Program-made: the position numbers and the translations under genes
Notes under the pieces: model-generated
What the model saw: only the letters and a program-made list of their open reading frames with translations
Told to the model about the DNA's origin: nothing
The model's database searches: none
Source of the DNA: Pseudoalteromonas sp049257235
GTDB taxonomy: Bacteria; Pseudomonadota; Gammaproteobacteria; Enterobacterales; Alteromonadaceae
NCBI RefSeq assembly: GCF_049257235.1
Contig: NZ_JBMMUF010000005.1
Coordinates: 1 to 64,000 of the forward strand
Direction: 5' to 3'
Length of the DNA: 64,000 nucleotides
Part shown: piece by piece, positions 27,032-35,406 of the stretch
Position numbering within the stretch: the stretch's first letter is position 1
Layout of the letters: the number at the start of each line of letters is the position of its first letter

Positions 27032-27747
27032 TAACCAACCTCATAATGCGGCGTGTGTGTAAATGCAGAAAAAGCATGAACATTACTGCGTTGCATGCGG
27101 TGGCTGTATTGCAAAAATGGCCAAATTTGAGTGCGTTCCAATATCACTTCACCACGAGCAAATCGCCCTTGTTGGCGCAATAAAGTGACTTTTAATTGCT
27201 GCTCATGCTGGCTCACATTAATGCTCATATGTACCGGTAACGCACTGACTTGGCGTTGATAATTAACCAACACCAACAGCGCGCCTGATTGCTGACAAGC
27301 TAAGTTAAAGCGCCGCGCCTGTGCAAACGATAAACCTTGATGCCACAACCACACCAAGGCACAACTACTACTGCGCGTACATTGCTCTGCAGCCCATAAA
27401 GCATGCGTGTCATTTTCAGGACGTAAAATCACGACACGCTCTGGGTGCACGTTTTGGCTCAATAACCAATGAATGCAGGGTTCTGCCGGCGGGTTGATCA
27501 ACACCACCATGGTGTCTTCTTTGGCTTTGGTAAACGTACCTTGTAGCAAGGTGAATTCGCCAATTGCCGGATCTGATTGCACATTGATCACACCGCTTTG
27601 CGGCCAACCACCCGACAACAATTGATCAAGCTTGGCAAAACCTGAACTGACAGGCTGTTGTTGAGCCTCTTGGTCACTATCATTGTGCGGCTGCTTTGCA
27701 CTGAAGATCAGTCCTTGATGGTGCATTGCTGCTAAAGTTGTGTTCAT
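27031..27747 (-). CDS. imuA: RecA/SulA-like mutasome protein ImuA
   Basis: First gene of the imuA-imuB-dnaE2 operon. The 238-residue product has a RecA-like core opening SGFAKLDQLLSGGWPQSGVINV, but the Walker A position reads SDPAIGEFT instead of GxxxxGKT, so ATP binding is doubtful. It needs its partners ImuB and DnaE2 for SOS mutagenesis. The ATG at 27747 follows AGGTGG by 5 bases and is preferred to the frame's upstream start at 27756. A LexA box lies 20 bp before the ATG. Confidence 0.87.
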   Translation of the reverse strand: MNTTLAAMHHQGLIFSAKQPHNDSDQEAQQQPVSSGFAKLDQLLSGGWPQSGVINVQSDPAIGEFTLLQGTFTKAKEDTMVVLINPPAEPCIHWLLSQNVHPERVVILRPENDTHALWAAEQCTRSSSCALVWLWHQGLSFAQARRFNLACQQSGALLVLVNYQRQVSALPVHMSINVSQHEQQLKVTLLRQQGRFARGEVILERTQIWPFLQYSHRMQRSNVHAFSAFTHTPHYEVG

Positions 27748-27767
27748 ACACACCACCTAAAAATTAA

Positions 27768-27783
27768 CTGTATATTTATACAG
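27768..27783 (-). promoter_or_regulatory. LexA (SOS) box controlling imuA-imuB-dnaE2
   Basis: CTGTATATTTATACAG matches the gammaproteobacterial consensus CTG-N10-CAG with the AT-rich alternating centre. It overlaps a likely core promoter on the minus strand (TATACT as -10, with TTTGTG 17 bp upstream), so LexA binding would block RNA polymerase. Confidence 0.92.
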
Positions 27784-27878
27784 TATATCTTATTTTTTGT
27801 GATGCACAAACGCTGATTTTTTTTGCCAAAAGGCTCAAGATTACAGACTCTAAAAGAACCCTTTATGGGGACTTAATA

Positions 27879-27892
27879 GTGATATTTATCAT
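27879..27892 (+). promoter_or_regulatory. Possible FNR-type site upstream of the globin gene
   Basis: GTGATATTTATCAT keeps the inner core TGAT-N4-ATCA of the FNR box but not its outer bases (consensus TTGAT-N4-ATCAA). It lies about 45 bp before the start expected from the -10-like TATAGT at 27922, near the class II activator position. Confidence 0.4.
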
Positions 27893-27962
27893 AAACCTAC
27901 GCGGCTTTTGAATTCTTATCCTATAGTCAAAACTGTGACTTTTTTCGCTTCTAGGAAACATA

Positions 27963-28421
27963 ATGAGTTTAAGCGCACAAGATAAGCAGTTGATTCAAAG
28001 TAGTTTCGCTAAAGTTTTACCCATTGCCGATCAGGCCGCAGAAATTTTCTACGCCAAATTGTTTAGCTATGACCCATCACTCAAACCTTTATTCAAAGGT
28101 GATATGAAGAAGCAAGGGCAAATGCTGATGTCGACAATCAAGGTCGCGGTAGATGGACTGGATGACTTAGAAACCGTCGCGGGTGTACTACAAAAATTGG
28201 CACATCGCCACCTCGATTATGGTGTCAAAGTGGAAGATTACACTCCAGTTGGCAACGCCTTGATTTATACGTTGCAAACCGGGTTAGGGGATGATTTTAC
28301 GCCACAAACGAAACAAGCATGGGTCAATGTATATAAGTTAATTGCTGATGTAATGCGCTCAGCAGCGTACCCAGATTTTGATGCCAATACATTCCAAAAC
28401 ACCAAAAACTACCATCACTGA
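27963..28421 (+). CDS. Single-domain globin (Vitreoscilla/flavohaemoglobin-like)
   Basis: A 152-residue globin without the reductase domain of flavohaemoglobin. The likely proximal haem ligand is His83 in HRHLDYGV, the B10 position is Tyr30 (EIFYAKLF), and a Gln (51 or 53) fits E7. This Tyr/Gln pocket is typical of bacterial haemoglobins that bind O2 and dioxygenate NO. Cytosolic; role would be oxygen supply or NO detoxification with a separate reductase. ATG with AGGA 7 bases upstream. It stands alone between the SOS operon and the PhzF-like gene. Confidence 0.87.
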   Translation: MSLSAQDKQLIQSSFAKVLPIADQAAEIFYAKLFSYDPSLKPLFKGDMKKQGQMLMSTIKVAVDGLDDLETVAGVLQKLAHRHLDYGVKVEDYTPVGNALIYTLQTGLGDDFTPQTKQAWVNVYKLIADVMRSAAYPDFDANTFQNTKNYHH

Positions 28422-28431
28422 GTTCTATGGT

Positions 28432-29238
28432 TTATGTTTGCGGGCCGTTGATGAAAATGCGGCCTTGCAAATACAACACCGCAGAGCCACTAATGAGCAC
28501 GCGCTCATTTTGTAACTGACAATACAACAGCCCACCACGACGTGATGCTTGATACGCTTGCAAATGTGTTTTGCCAAGCTCATTCGCCCAAAAAGGGGCT
28601 AAGCCCGAGTGAATTGACCCCGTCACTGGGTCTTCATCGCCGCCATTGGCGGGCCAAAAATAACGAGAAACAAAATCAACCTCACTCCCTTTGGCGGTCA
28701 CTACTACATCAAAAGGTGCCAGAGTCTTTAACACTTCACTGTTATATATAACGTTTTGCACTTCTTGTTGCGAACTGAGAACAACAAAATATGCTTGGCG
28801 ATTACGCAGCACCCGCTGTGGTTTTATTGATAACCCTTCAACAAGCGCATGTGGCACATCAACAATGGGCTCTGGGCATTGATTGGGAAAGCTCATCTGT
28901 ATTCGACCATCTTCACCTTGGCTAACAAATAAGTTCCCCACTGCCTGAGTGACAAACTCAATGGTGCCTTGATACCCCAACTGATCAAAAATTACATAGG
29001 ACGAGGCCAATGTTGCATGACCACAAAAATCTATTTCTGTGAGTGGTGAAAACCACCGGATAGCATATTTCCCATGCCCCTCTTCTTTGATAAACGCCGT
29101 CTCTGAGAGATTGTTTTCAGCAGCAATGTTCTGCATTACCTCGGGCGCTAACCACTGAGATAAAGGTACAACTGCTGCCGAGTTACCAGCAAATTGCTGC
29201 TGCGTAAATGCATCCACAATATAGATATCAAGTTCCAT
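28432..29238 (-). CDS. PhzF-family isomerase/epimerase
   Basis: A 268-residue protein with the diaminopimelate-epimerase-like double fold of the PhzF family. It starts MELDIYIVDAFTQQQFAGN, keeps the catalytic glutamate Glu46 in NNLSETAFI, and has IDFCGHATLA and the C-terminal GGDEDPVTGSIHS. No phenazine genes are nearby, so the substrate is unknown, as for most members. The ATG at 29238 is preceded by AGGAA; 12 upstream codons of the frame are rejected. It is convergent with the globin gene and 44 bases downstream of the next minus-strand gene, perhaps co-transcribed. Confidence 0.85.
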   Translation of the reverse strand: MELDIYIVDAFTQQQFAGNSAAVVPLSQWLAPEVMQNIAAENNLSETAFIKEEGHGKYAIRWFSPLTEIDFCGHATLASSYVIFDQLGYQGTIEFVTQAVGNLFVSQGEDGRIQMSFPNQCPEPIVDVPHALVEGLSIKPQRVLRNRQAYFVVLSSQQEVQNVIYNSEVLKTLAPFDVVVTAKGSEVDFVSRYFWPANGGDEDPVTGSIHSGLAPFWANELGKTHLQAYQASRRGGLLYCQLQNERVLISGSAVLYLQGRIFINGPQT

Positions 29239-29282
29239 GATGTTCCTAGTAATTAAGTTAACCCTTGAGCACACACCTTAGC

Positions 29283-30008
29283 TTATTCAACCTTTGGTAG
29301 CTCTACATTACTGATTTCTTTAAACGGTGATAATTGAATTAATTTCGAGTGCGCTTTGCCTTGGTACTGATAAATAATTATGAGGCGGTTCTCATCCACT
29401 AGCGCTCGAGAAACAATGCGGTCATACGCTTCTAGAACAAGCTGATAATTGTCGCCATTAGGTTCACTGATAAATAACGAAGAAGCATCTTCTTTACTGA
29501 GTTTGTTGTCTTTATTGGTATCTTTGACAATCACCTGGTAAAAAATCGCTTGAGTAGGCGCATCACTCTCATAGTCACGCGGGAGCAAAGTAATATCTTG
29601 GATAAGGCGGTTAACTCCCTTAAACAACCAAAATGAGGTATTGTCTTTAGTGTTTAAAAACAAGATGTTTTTTGAAGGATCACTGTAATACCCACCACCA
29701 AACATGTTCATGGAGCTAGACCCAAAAGATCCCCTTTTAAACTCTTCAACTTCTTTGTTTTCTGACACCAAAGGGAGTAACACATAATCACTGCCCTCAA
29801 GGTACATAGGGTTACCAATCACCCACTTTTCTTTGCCTAGAGGATCATCTGCTAGATTTTCAACGGTTGGAGGCGGCGTGTTATAACTTGGGCGCAGCGC
29901 ATCAGAAATTAACTGGAAAAGAATAAACGCAAAAATTATCAGTGATGAACCAAGGATAATCAGCCCATTAACACGCCAAACCAGTTTAAAAAATCGATTA
30001 TTTTCCAT
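29283..30008 (-). CDS. Unrecognised single-pass membrane protein with one EF-hand-like loop
   Basis: A 241-residue protein that I do not recognise. A short cytoplasmic N-terminus precedes one membrane helix (about 13-35). The rest should be periplasmic and mostly beta, with a Gly/Ser/Tyr-rich patch (GGGYYSDPSKN, about 104-114) and a calcium-loop-like D163-x-N-x-D-x-K-x-S-x-x-D174, as in EF-hand or dockerin loops. The helix is not followed by a signal peptidase or lipobox motif, so it is probably anchored. It lies between the PhzF-like gene and btuF on the same strand, with spacings of 44 and 56 bases. No function is proposed. Confidence 0.7.
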   Translation of the reverse strand: MENNRFFKLVWRVNGLIILGSSLIIFAFILFQLISDALRPSYNTPPPTVENLADDPLGKEKWVIGNPMYLEGSDYVLLPLVSENKEVEEFKRGSFGSSSMNMFGGGYYSDPSKNILFLNTKDNTSFWLFKGVNRLIQDITLLPRDYESDAPTQAIFYQVIVKDTNKDNKLSKEDASSLFISEPNGDNYQLVLEAYDRIVSRALVDENRLIIIYQYQGKAHSKLIQLSPFKEISNVELPKVE

Positions 30009-30064
30009 AATACATGTTCCTTTTTTGTTTTTAATACATTGGCATAAACATCAGCTACAGCCAA

Positions 30065-30889
30065 CTACTCATTAATCACCTCGCACAAGCTCTGTACACC
30101 ATTGAGAATGCGCGTGCTGTAACGGTGTAGCACATCGGCATCAATGGCATGAATAGCGCCGTATTTGACTGCCGGAATACTTTGCCACTGCTGCCAATCA
30201 TGGCTGGCTTGTTGTGCTTGTTGCGCCGAGGTAACAATAATGACGTCTGGCTCGGTCAACACCACATGTTCCAAACTAATTTGCGGGTAATCGGTAACAT
30301 TATCGGCAAACACATTATCACCACCACACAAGGTAATTACCTTACCAATCAGGGTATTGTTGCTCACTGTCATCATCGGAGTTGGCCACAGCTGATAGAA
30401 CACCTTAGGGCGCATGGCTGCCGCCTTGTCGTATTGCTGCTGCAAACGCGCCAATCGTGCATCGAACTGTGCGGCAAGGTGTTCTGCATCGCTTTGGCGG
30501 TGCGTCAAGTGCCCCAGTGCGCGAAGCTCAGCACTAATATCTTCCAAGCTCTCAATTTTGCTCACATACAAGGGGATACCTAAGCGCTGAAGCGCTTCAA
30601 TATCGGCTGCTTTATTACCGCCTTGCCATGCGACGACCAAGGTGGGTTTGAGTGCGAGCACTTTTTCCAACTGAATACCCTGATGGCCGCCAATACGCAT
30701 GATTTGCTGCGCTTGCTCTGGGTGATTGGCATAATCCACCGTTGCCACGATGTCATCACCTGCACCTATGGCATACAAATTTTCAACAAGGTGCGGGGAG
30801 AGCGCGATAATACGCTGTTCTGGTTGCGACGCGGTGGCTGTAACGCCGACAAAGCTCAGCAGTAAAAGAATAAAATACTGCCCGCGCAT
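30065..30889 (-). CDS. btuF: Periplasmic cobalamin-binding protein BtuF
   Basis: A 274-residue ABC-type class III substrate-binding protein. A signal peptide (about 1-20, ending TATA) precedes two lobes joined by a helical backbone; RIIALSPHLVENLYAIGAGD and KPTLVVAWQGG are family segments. The B12 assignment rests on its overlap with btuR and on btuC/btuD at 43-45 kb; alone it could also fit a haem or siderophore binder. Its ATG shares one base with the btuR stop (TGATG). Confidence 0.85.
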   Translation of the reverse strand: MRGQYFILLLLSFVGVTATASQPEQRIIALSPHLVENLYAIGAGDDIVATVDYANHPEQAQQIMRIGGHQGIQLEKVLALKPTLVVAWQGGNKAADIEALQRLGIPLYVSKIESLEDISAELRALGHLTHRQSDAEHLAAQFDARLARLQQQYDKAAAMRPKVFYQLWPTPMMTVSNNTLIGKVITLCGGDNVFADNVTDYPQISLEHVVLTEPDVIIVTSAQQAQQASHDWQQWQSIPAVKYGAIHAIDADVLHRYSTRILNGVQSLCEVINE

Positions 30890-31485
30890 CAGTAGTCAAA
30901 GCCTGCTCGAGCTTTAACGCCACTGTCAAATGCATGTTTCACATTGCGTACTTCACTGACGGTATCGGCTAATTCAGTTAAACGCCTATGTGCACCTCGC
31001 CCGGTAACAATCACCGACTGCATTGCAGGTCGATGAGCAAGCACATCCAGTACTTCGTCTAAGTCGAGGTAATCATAGCTGAGCATATACGTAAGCTCGT
31101 CAAGCAGCACCAAATCGATATTTGGGTCAGCTAAAAACTGTTTGGCTTGTTGCCAAGTTTGTTGCGCGGCTTGGGTGTCGGTCTCACGGTTCTGCGTCTC
31201 CCAAGTAAAGCCTGTTTTCATTACCGCAAAAGGCACGCCTACTTGTTCTAGTAGATTGCGTTCTCCGCACTCCCACATCCCCTTGATAAATTGCACCACC
31301 GCCGCTTTTTGTCCATGGCCAACACAGCGCGCTACAGTACCAAACCCCGAAGTAGATTTCCCTTTGCCGTTACCCGTGATCACTTGCAACACACCCTTTT
31401 CGATTTGTGCCTCTTCAATTAACTGGTCTACTTCTGCTTTTACTTTCTGTTGGCGCTTTTTATGCTGCGCATTTTTATCCGTCAT
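30889..31485 (-). CDS. btuR: Cob(I)yrinic acid a,c-diamide adenosyltransferase
   Basis: A 198-residue ATP:corrinoid adenosyltransferase of the BtuR/CobO type that makes adenosylcobalamin. The P-loop variant GNGKGKSTSG is at 38-47, followed by VVQFIKGMWECGE, and the Walker-B-like LVLLDELTYMLSYDYL lies further on. The N-terminal 30 residues are charged and helical. It is coupled to btuF. The plus-strand methyltransferase gene starts 170 bases away, divergently; I searched that gap for a cobalamin riboswitch and found no B12 box. Confidence 0.93.
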   Translation of the reverse strand: MTDKNAQHKKRQQKVKAEVDQLIEEAQIEKGVLQVITGNGKGKSTSGFGTVARCVGHGQKAAVVQFIKGMWECGERNLLEQVGVPFAVMKTGFTWETQNRETDTQAAQQTWQQAKQFLADPNIDLVLLDELTYMLSYDYLDLDEVLDVLAHRPAMQSVIVTGRGAHRRLTELADTVSEVRNVKHAFDSGVKARAGFDY

Positions 31486-31655
31486 CCTATCACTCCACGT
31501 TACCCACCCTTATGCATACCTCAAGGGCCATATACTGGCGGTTATATTACACCTTACGCTCTGTAAAACTGGAAATATTTCATCTGATTACATAGGTCGG
31601 TGATTATTCACACAGGGTATACGCTACTAAAGGGGCATATAATCGGAAACAAACA

Positions 31656-32924
31656 ATGCAAGCCTATCATTATCAACACGCCACGCAAACGAATGAAGAG
31701 CAACCACGATACGACAATACGCTAAGCGCATTGTTCGCACATCGACAACAGCGTAATCAGCTCAAGCAACAACTTGCTACACAACCAAAGAAGCTGCTAG
31801 ATAGTAATGAACTACGAGCACTGAGTGCCCGAGTTTGTAAACAAATACTTAAAACACCTGAGCACAGTAAAGAAGACTTAGCGCCACAATTAGCCACGCT
31901 ATTTGAGGCTTATAGTCATGTTTATCAGCAAGCAGGCATAGCTAAAGCGGAGCGGAGCTTACAGTTTATTAATGAGCACGGCCTGGTTATGGCGCCGGAC
32001 TATTGCATTCATACTATTAAAGATACGCTGAGAGTGAGCGGTTTTATTCGTGCTATTGATAGTGCCATTGCAGCCCTACTTAACAGTGATCAAAGCAAGG
32101 TATTTATTGCCTACCCAGCTTGCGGCCCATTCGCACCTTTACTCTTACCTTTATTGAGCTATTACCGCGAGCAAGGGCTCAGTGAAGAGACTTTACAAGT
32201 CACCTTGATCGATATTCAACCCGGAGCAATCAAATCATTGCGTGCCCTAGTGACAGAATTGGGGCTGCAACCATACATACAACAAATGTACTGTGGCGAT
32301 GCCTGTGCTTATAACTCTCCCATGCTATTTGACTTAGTGATTATTGAAGCGATGCAGCATGGTTTTAGTCGCGAAGGCCATCTTGCTATTGCCACTCACT
32401 TTGCCAAACAGCTTAGTATCAATGGCTATCTCATCCCACAAAATATCGATGTACACGCCATGCTCAGTGTAGCGCAACAAGAATACGTAGAGCAGTGGCA
32501 AAACGAATCGACAGAGGCTGACACTATTAACCAAAAACACGCTGACATTGCCAACTCGCGTACCGAACTCGGCGTAGTTTTCTCTATTAATGCACACACT
32601 TTGCGTAATTTAGAACAACAGCTGTGTGACGATAGCACGATGGTCAAAGCAGCGGCCCTAACTGTGCCTTATTTTACTCAACATGCGCAAAAGCAAACAC
32701 TGTCTTTATACACCGAAATTTCCCTGTTTGCTGACCAAAGTTTACGCCTCTATGATTCTGGGATCACCCACCCGCTTCCTGACTTAAGTGTTTGTATTAA
32801 CTTCACACCACAATCACCACAGCAAGGCGATACGCTGGTTAATTCAGGCGATAAGTTACGCTTTTACTATTCCCTAAATGGCTTGCCGGGCTTTTTAGTG
32901 ATTAAGGACTACAGCGGTGAGTGA
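31656..32924 (+). CDS. Class I SAM-dependent methyltransferase-like protein
   Basis: A 422-residue protein, first of five plus-strand genes. A helical N-terminal region (about 1-145) precedes a Rossmann-type core: motif I is FIAYPACGPFAPLLL (150-164), the acidic end of the second strand is Asp186 in LIDIQPG, and GDA at 214-216 is a likely motif II. VIIEAMQHGF (228-237) and a late beta-rich part (YTEISLFADQSLRLYDSGITHPL) recall protein arginine methyltransferases, but identity is uncertain. A -10-like TATAAT (31638-31643) sits just before the ATG, leaving a very short leader. Its end overlaps the next gene by 8 bases. Substrate unknown. Confidence 0.68.
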   Translation: MQAYHYQHATQTNEEQPRYDNTLSALFAHRQQRNQLKQQLATQPKKLLDSNELRALSARVCKQILKTPEHSKEDLAPQLATLFEAYSHVYQQAGIAKAERSLQFINEHGLVMAPDYCIHTIKDTLRVSGFIRAIDSAIAALLNSDQSKVFIAYPACGPFAPLLLPLLSYYREQGLSEETLQVTLIDIQPGAIKSLRALVTELGLQPYIQQMYCGDACAYNSPMLFDLVIIEAMQHGFSREGHLAIATHFAKQLSINGYLIPQNIDVHAMLSVAQQEYVEQWQNESTEADTINQKHADIANSRTELGVVFSINAHTLRNLEQQLCDDSTMVKAAALTVPYFTQHAQKQTLSLYTEISLFADQSLRLYDSGITHPLPDLSVCINFTPQSPQQGDTLVNSGDKLRFYYSLNGLPGFLVIKDYSGE

Positions 32925-33885
32925 ACAACCCAAAGTGCTCGTTTATGCCAATAGTTTATTCGCTTGGCCCTGCATTGAAGCGCTACAGCAAAGTGGCCAG
33001 CTTGTAGGCGTGATCACCCCCGATCCGCAAGAACGTAACTTAGCAAAACCAGCATTAATGTTGCTGATGCAAACATTAACAAGCCAAGGGATCCCTTTTG
33101 AGGTCGTATGCAAAGACAAACTCTCGCTCATCCCCACTCATTTACCGCACTTTAATGCCGATGTTGCCTTGTGCTTAGGCTTTAGTTATTTGCTACCAAC
33201 CCCCGTGCTCGACCATTACTTACAAGGAGTCTACAACTGTCACGCTTCTGCACTGCCCAGCTATGCAGGCAAAGACCCAATATATTGGCAGTTACGTGAA
33301 CAACACCCCCATAGCGCCTTGACTTGGCAACGTATGAATGAGCGTTATGACAGCGGTGCAATAATTAGCTCTCACCCTATGCTGATCAGTAGTGAAGATA
33401 CCTATGCAAGTTTAACCCAACGATTTGCCTTTTTGGCCTTACAAAGCTTGCCCAGTCTATTTACAGAAATAAACACCCACTTGCCGCAGCAGGACTTACA
33501 GCCACTCACGGTGACTTACACCGATCAACCGCCAGATTTTATCCACCTTGATTTACAAGCCTTTGATGCCGAGCAACTCGACGCCTTAACCCGAGCGCAC
33601 AATGGTCACTTCGGACGTTGCTTATTGTCTATTAAAGGGATGGATGTGGAATTAATTCAAGTGAGTGTCGTCGATTACCCCACCTATGGCACTCGGGCGG
33701 GCACAGTGGTGATGGTGTCGCAAACTCAAGGGCTGATTGTCGCGACAAAAAAGGGTTGTATGCGAGTCGACATCGTCAGCTGTGAACTCGGTACGCTAAG
33801 CGGCGAGCGCTTAGCGCAACTCATTAACCTCGATGCGGGAGAGCTGTTAAGTCACCCCCCTCATCAACTTCAACAGCACCTATAA
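32917..33885 (+). CDS. Methionyl-tRNA formyltransferase-like formyltransferase
   Basis: A 322-residue protein with the N10-formyl-THF-dependent formyltransferase fold. The catalytic trio is present: Asn107 and His109 in GVYNCHASALP and Asp145 in ERYDSGAII. A C-terminal FMT-like barrel occupies about 220-315. It is too divergent for the housekeeping Fmt, and it sits between a methyltransferase and a tail-collar gene, so it probably formylates an amine on a small molecule, sugar or protein. The start is GTG inside the previous gene (8-base overlap), indicating coupling. Confidence 0.8.
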   Translation: MSEQPKVLVYANSLFAWPCIEALQQSGQLVGVITPDPQERNLAKPALMLLMQTLTSQGIPFEVVCKDKLSLIPTHLPHFNADVALCLGFSYLLPTPVLDHYLQGVYNCHASALPSYAGKDPIYWQLREQHPHSALTWQRMNERYDSGAIISSHPMLISSEDTYASLTQRFAFLALQSLPSLFTEINTHLPQQDLQPLTVTYTDQPPDFIHLDLQAFDAEQLDALTRAHNGHFGRCLLSIKGMDVELIQVSVVDYPTYGTRAGTVVMVSQTQGLIVATKKGCMRVDIVSCELGTLSGERLAQLINLDAGELLSHPPHQLQQHL

Positions 33886-33896
33886 GGAACAACAAT

Positions 33897-34490
33897 ATGG
33901 AACCCTTTATTGCGCAAATACAACCATTTGGCTTTAACTTTGCCGTTCGCGGCTGGAGCCTATGTGAGGGGCAATTATTACCTATTAGCTCGAACACAGC
34001 CTTGTTCTCACTCATTGGTACCACCTATGGCGGTGACGGCCGCACTACATTTGCACTGCCAGACTTACGCGGCAGAAGCATAATAGGTCAAGGTCATGGC
34101 CCTGGCTTACAACCAAGAGCTATGGGACAACGCTTAGGGACAGAAACCCATAACCTAAACACCACTGAACTCCCTGCTAGCTCAACAAGTGTGGATTTAT
34201 CGGGTGTCACTGGCACACTCAAAGCAACCACCAGCGATGCCACTGCGGATACTCCAACACAAGGCTTTATCCTGGCCAAAGTAGTTGCCGGTGAAAACCG
34301 CTCCGACACTCCAGAGAAAATATTTGCCGCAGATACCAATGCTAACACCGTAGCCCTTGGTGGTGTTGCACTGTCGGGCTCGGTCAATGTAGCGCTGCCT
34401 GGCGGCAATCAACCCTTTAACATTATGCAACCGAGTGAAGTTATTAATTATTCCATTGCATTAATGGGCATTTTCCCATCAAGAAACTAA
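33897..34490 (+). CDS. Phage tail-collar domain protein (MdpB-like)
   Basis: A 197-residue protein of the tail-collar/microcystin-dependent (MdpB) family. The signature N-terminal domain reads MEPFIAQIQPFGFNFAVRGW, LLPISSNTALFSLIGTTYGG and TFALPDLRGRSIIG. A Thr/Ser/Ala-rich middle follows, and the end NIMQPSEVINYSIALMGIFPS is typical. No signal peptide is seen. Such proteins derive from trimeric tail-fibre parts but often occur in bacteria away from prophages. There is no other phage gene here. AAGGA lies 9 bases before the ATG; it follows the formyltransferase by 11 bases. Confidence 0.85.
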   Translation: MEPFIAQIQPFGFNFAVRGWSLCEGQLLPISSNTALFSLIGTTYGGDGRTTFALPDLRGRSIIGQGHGPGLQPRAMGQRLGTETHNLNTTELPASSTSVDLSGVTGTLKATTSDATADTPTQGFILAKVVAGENRSDTPEKIFAADTNANTVALGGVALSGSVNVALPGGNQPFNIMQPSEVINYSIALMGIFPSRN

Positions 34491-34522
34491 TGCTGTACAC
34501 AACAAAGGAACAGCGCTAAACC

Positions 34523-34564
34523 ATGATGGACATTCCCAAATATAAAGCAGGATTGAAACAATGA
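34523..34564 (+). CDS. Possible 13-codon leader ORF before the sulfotransferase
   Basis: ATG at 34523 opens MMDIPKYKAGLKQ and stops at TGA overlapping the sulfotransferase ATG (ATGA). AAAGGAA lies about 13 bases upstream of it. It may be a translational coupler or chance; there is no other support. Confidence 0.25.
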   Translation: MMDIPKYKAGLKQ

Positions 34565-35406
34565 CGCAATATCATTTTATTTCTGGTTTGCCTCGCTCTG
34601 GCTCGACATTATTGGCTGGGTTATTAAGGCAAAATCCTGCTTTACATGGGGCCATGAGTAGCCCAGTTGCTTCACTGATGGCGCTATGCCTCGAACACAT
34701 TGCCCCAAGCAGTGAGTTTGGCCCTTTCTTTGATGCGCAAAAACGACGTCGACTGTGCCATGCCATTTTCAGTAGCTACTATCAAAACCATGTGGACAAG
34801 ACCATCATCTTTGACACCAATCGGGCATGGACTGCCCGTTTGCACCAATTGGTGGAACTGTTTGATGATTTTAAAATGATTTGTTGCGTGCGCAACCCTG
34901 CGTCGATCATGGACAGCTTTGAGTGCATTTATCGTAAAAACCCTTTTGATTATGGCCGCATATATTCGCCACAAACAAGACATACGGTATACACACGCTG
35001 CGAATCGTTGGCGAATTATCAAGGTGCCTTTGGCGGCGCTTGGACGGCATTGAAAGAAGCCTATTATGGTGAATACTCAGATCGCCTGTTATTGCTTGAT
35101 TATGACTTACTCACCCAGCACCCTGCGCGCTCCATGGAATTACTCTATCAATTTCTTGGCGTACCTTCGTTCGATCATGACTTTAACAATGTGGTTTACG
35201 AAGAAGGTGAGTTTGACTCTAACATTGGCGTCAAAGGTCTACACACAGTAAAACGGCAAGTCACCCACACACCTAGACGCAGTATTTTACCCCCAGAGCT
35301 ATTTAACAAATACAGTGAGATGGCTTTTTGGCATGACACCAACGGCACCCGCGCACACTTTATTTGCGCAAAATCAGGTCAAGGAGACAACTATGGGTCA
35401 TTTTAA
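34561..35406 (+). CDS. PAPS-dependent sulfotransferase
   Basis: A 281-residue cytosolic sulfotransferase. The 5'-phosphosulfate loop is GLPRSGSTLL at 9-18, and the 3'-phosphate segment is CVRNPASIMDSF near 110-121. Further family features are the catalytic-region FDTNRAWT and the YDLLTQHP segment. It would transfer sulfate from PAPS to a hydroxyl or amine; similarity class is that of protein or carbohydrate sulfotransferases, not resolved. It follows the tail-collar gene by 70 bases, and its 3' end overlaps the start of the giant gene by 14 bases. Confidence 0.87.
   Translation: MTQYHFISGLPRSGSTLLAGLLRQNPALHGAMSSPVASLMALCLEHIAPSSEFGPFFDAQKRRRLCHAIFSSYYQNHVDKTIIFDTNRAWTARLHQLVELFDDFKMICCVRNPASIMDSFECIYRKNPFDYGRIYSPQTRHTVYTRCESLANYQGAFGGAWTALKEAYYGEYSDRLLLLDYDLLTQHPARSMELLYQFLGVPSFDHDFNNVVYEEGEFDSNIGVKGLHTVKRQVTHTPRRSILPPELFNKYSEMAFWHDTNGTRAHFICAKSGQGDNYGSF

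Noticed and set aside
28432..29238. Phenazine biosynthesis cluster
   Set aside because: Only a PhzF-family protein is present; this family is mostly of unrelated isomerases and no other phz genes occur.
31486..31655. Possible cobalamin riboswitch before btuR
   Set aside because: The gap next to B12 genes was read on both strands; no B12-box-like segment or suitable set of helices was seen, and 170 bases shared with a divergent promoter is short for one.
33897..34490. Prophage signalled by the tail-collar gene
   Set aside because: No integrase, capsid, terminase, lysis or other tail genes are found anywhere nearby; the collar protein sits among metabolic-type enzymes.
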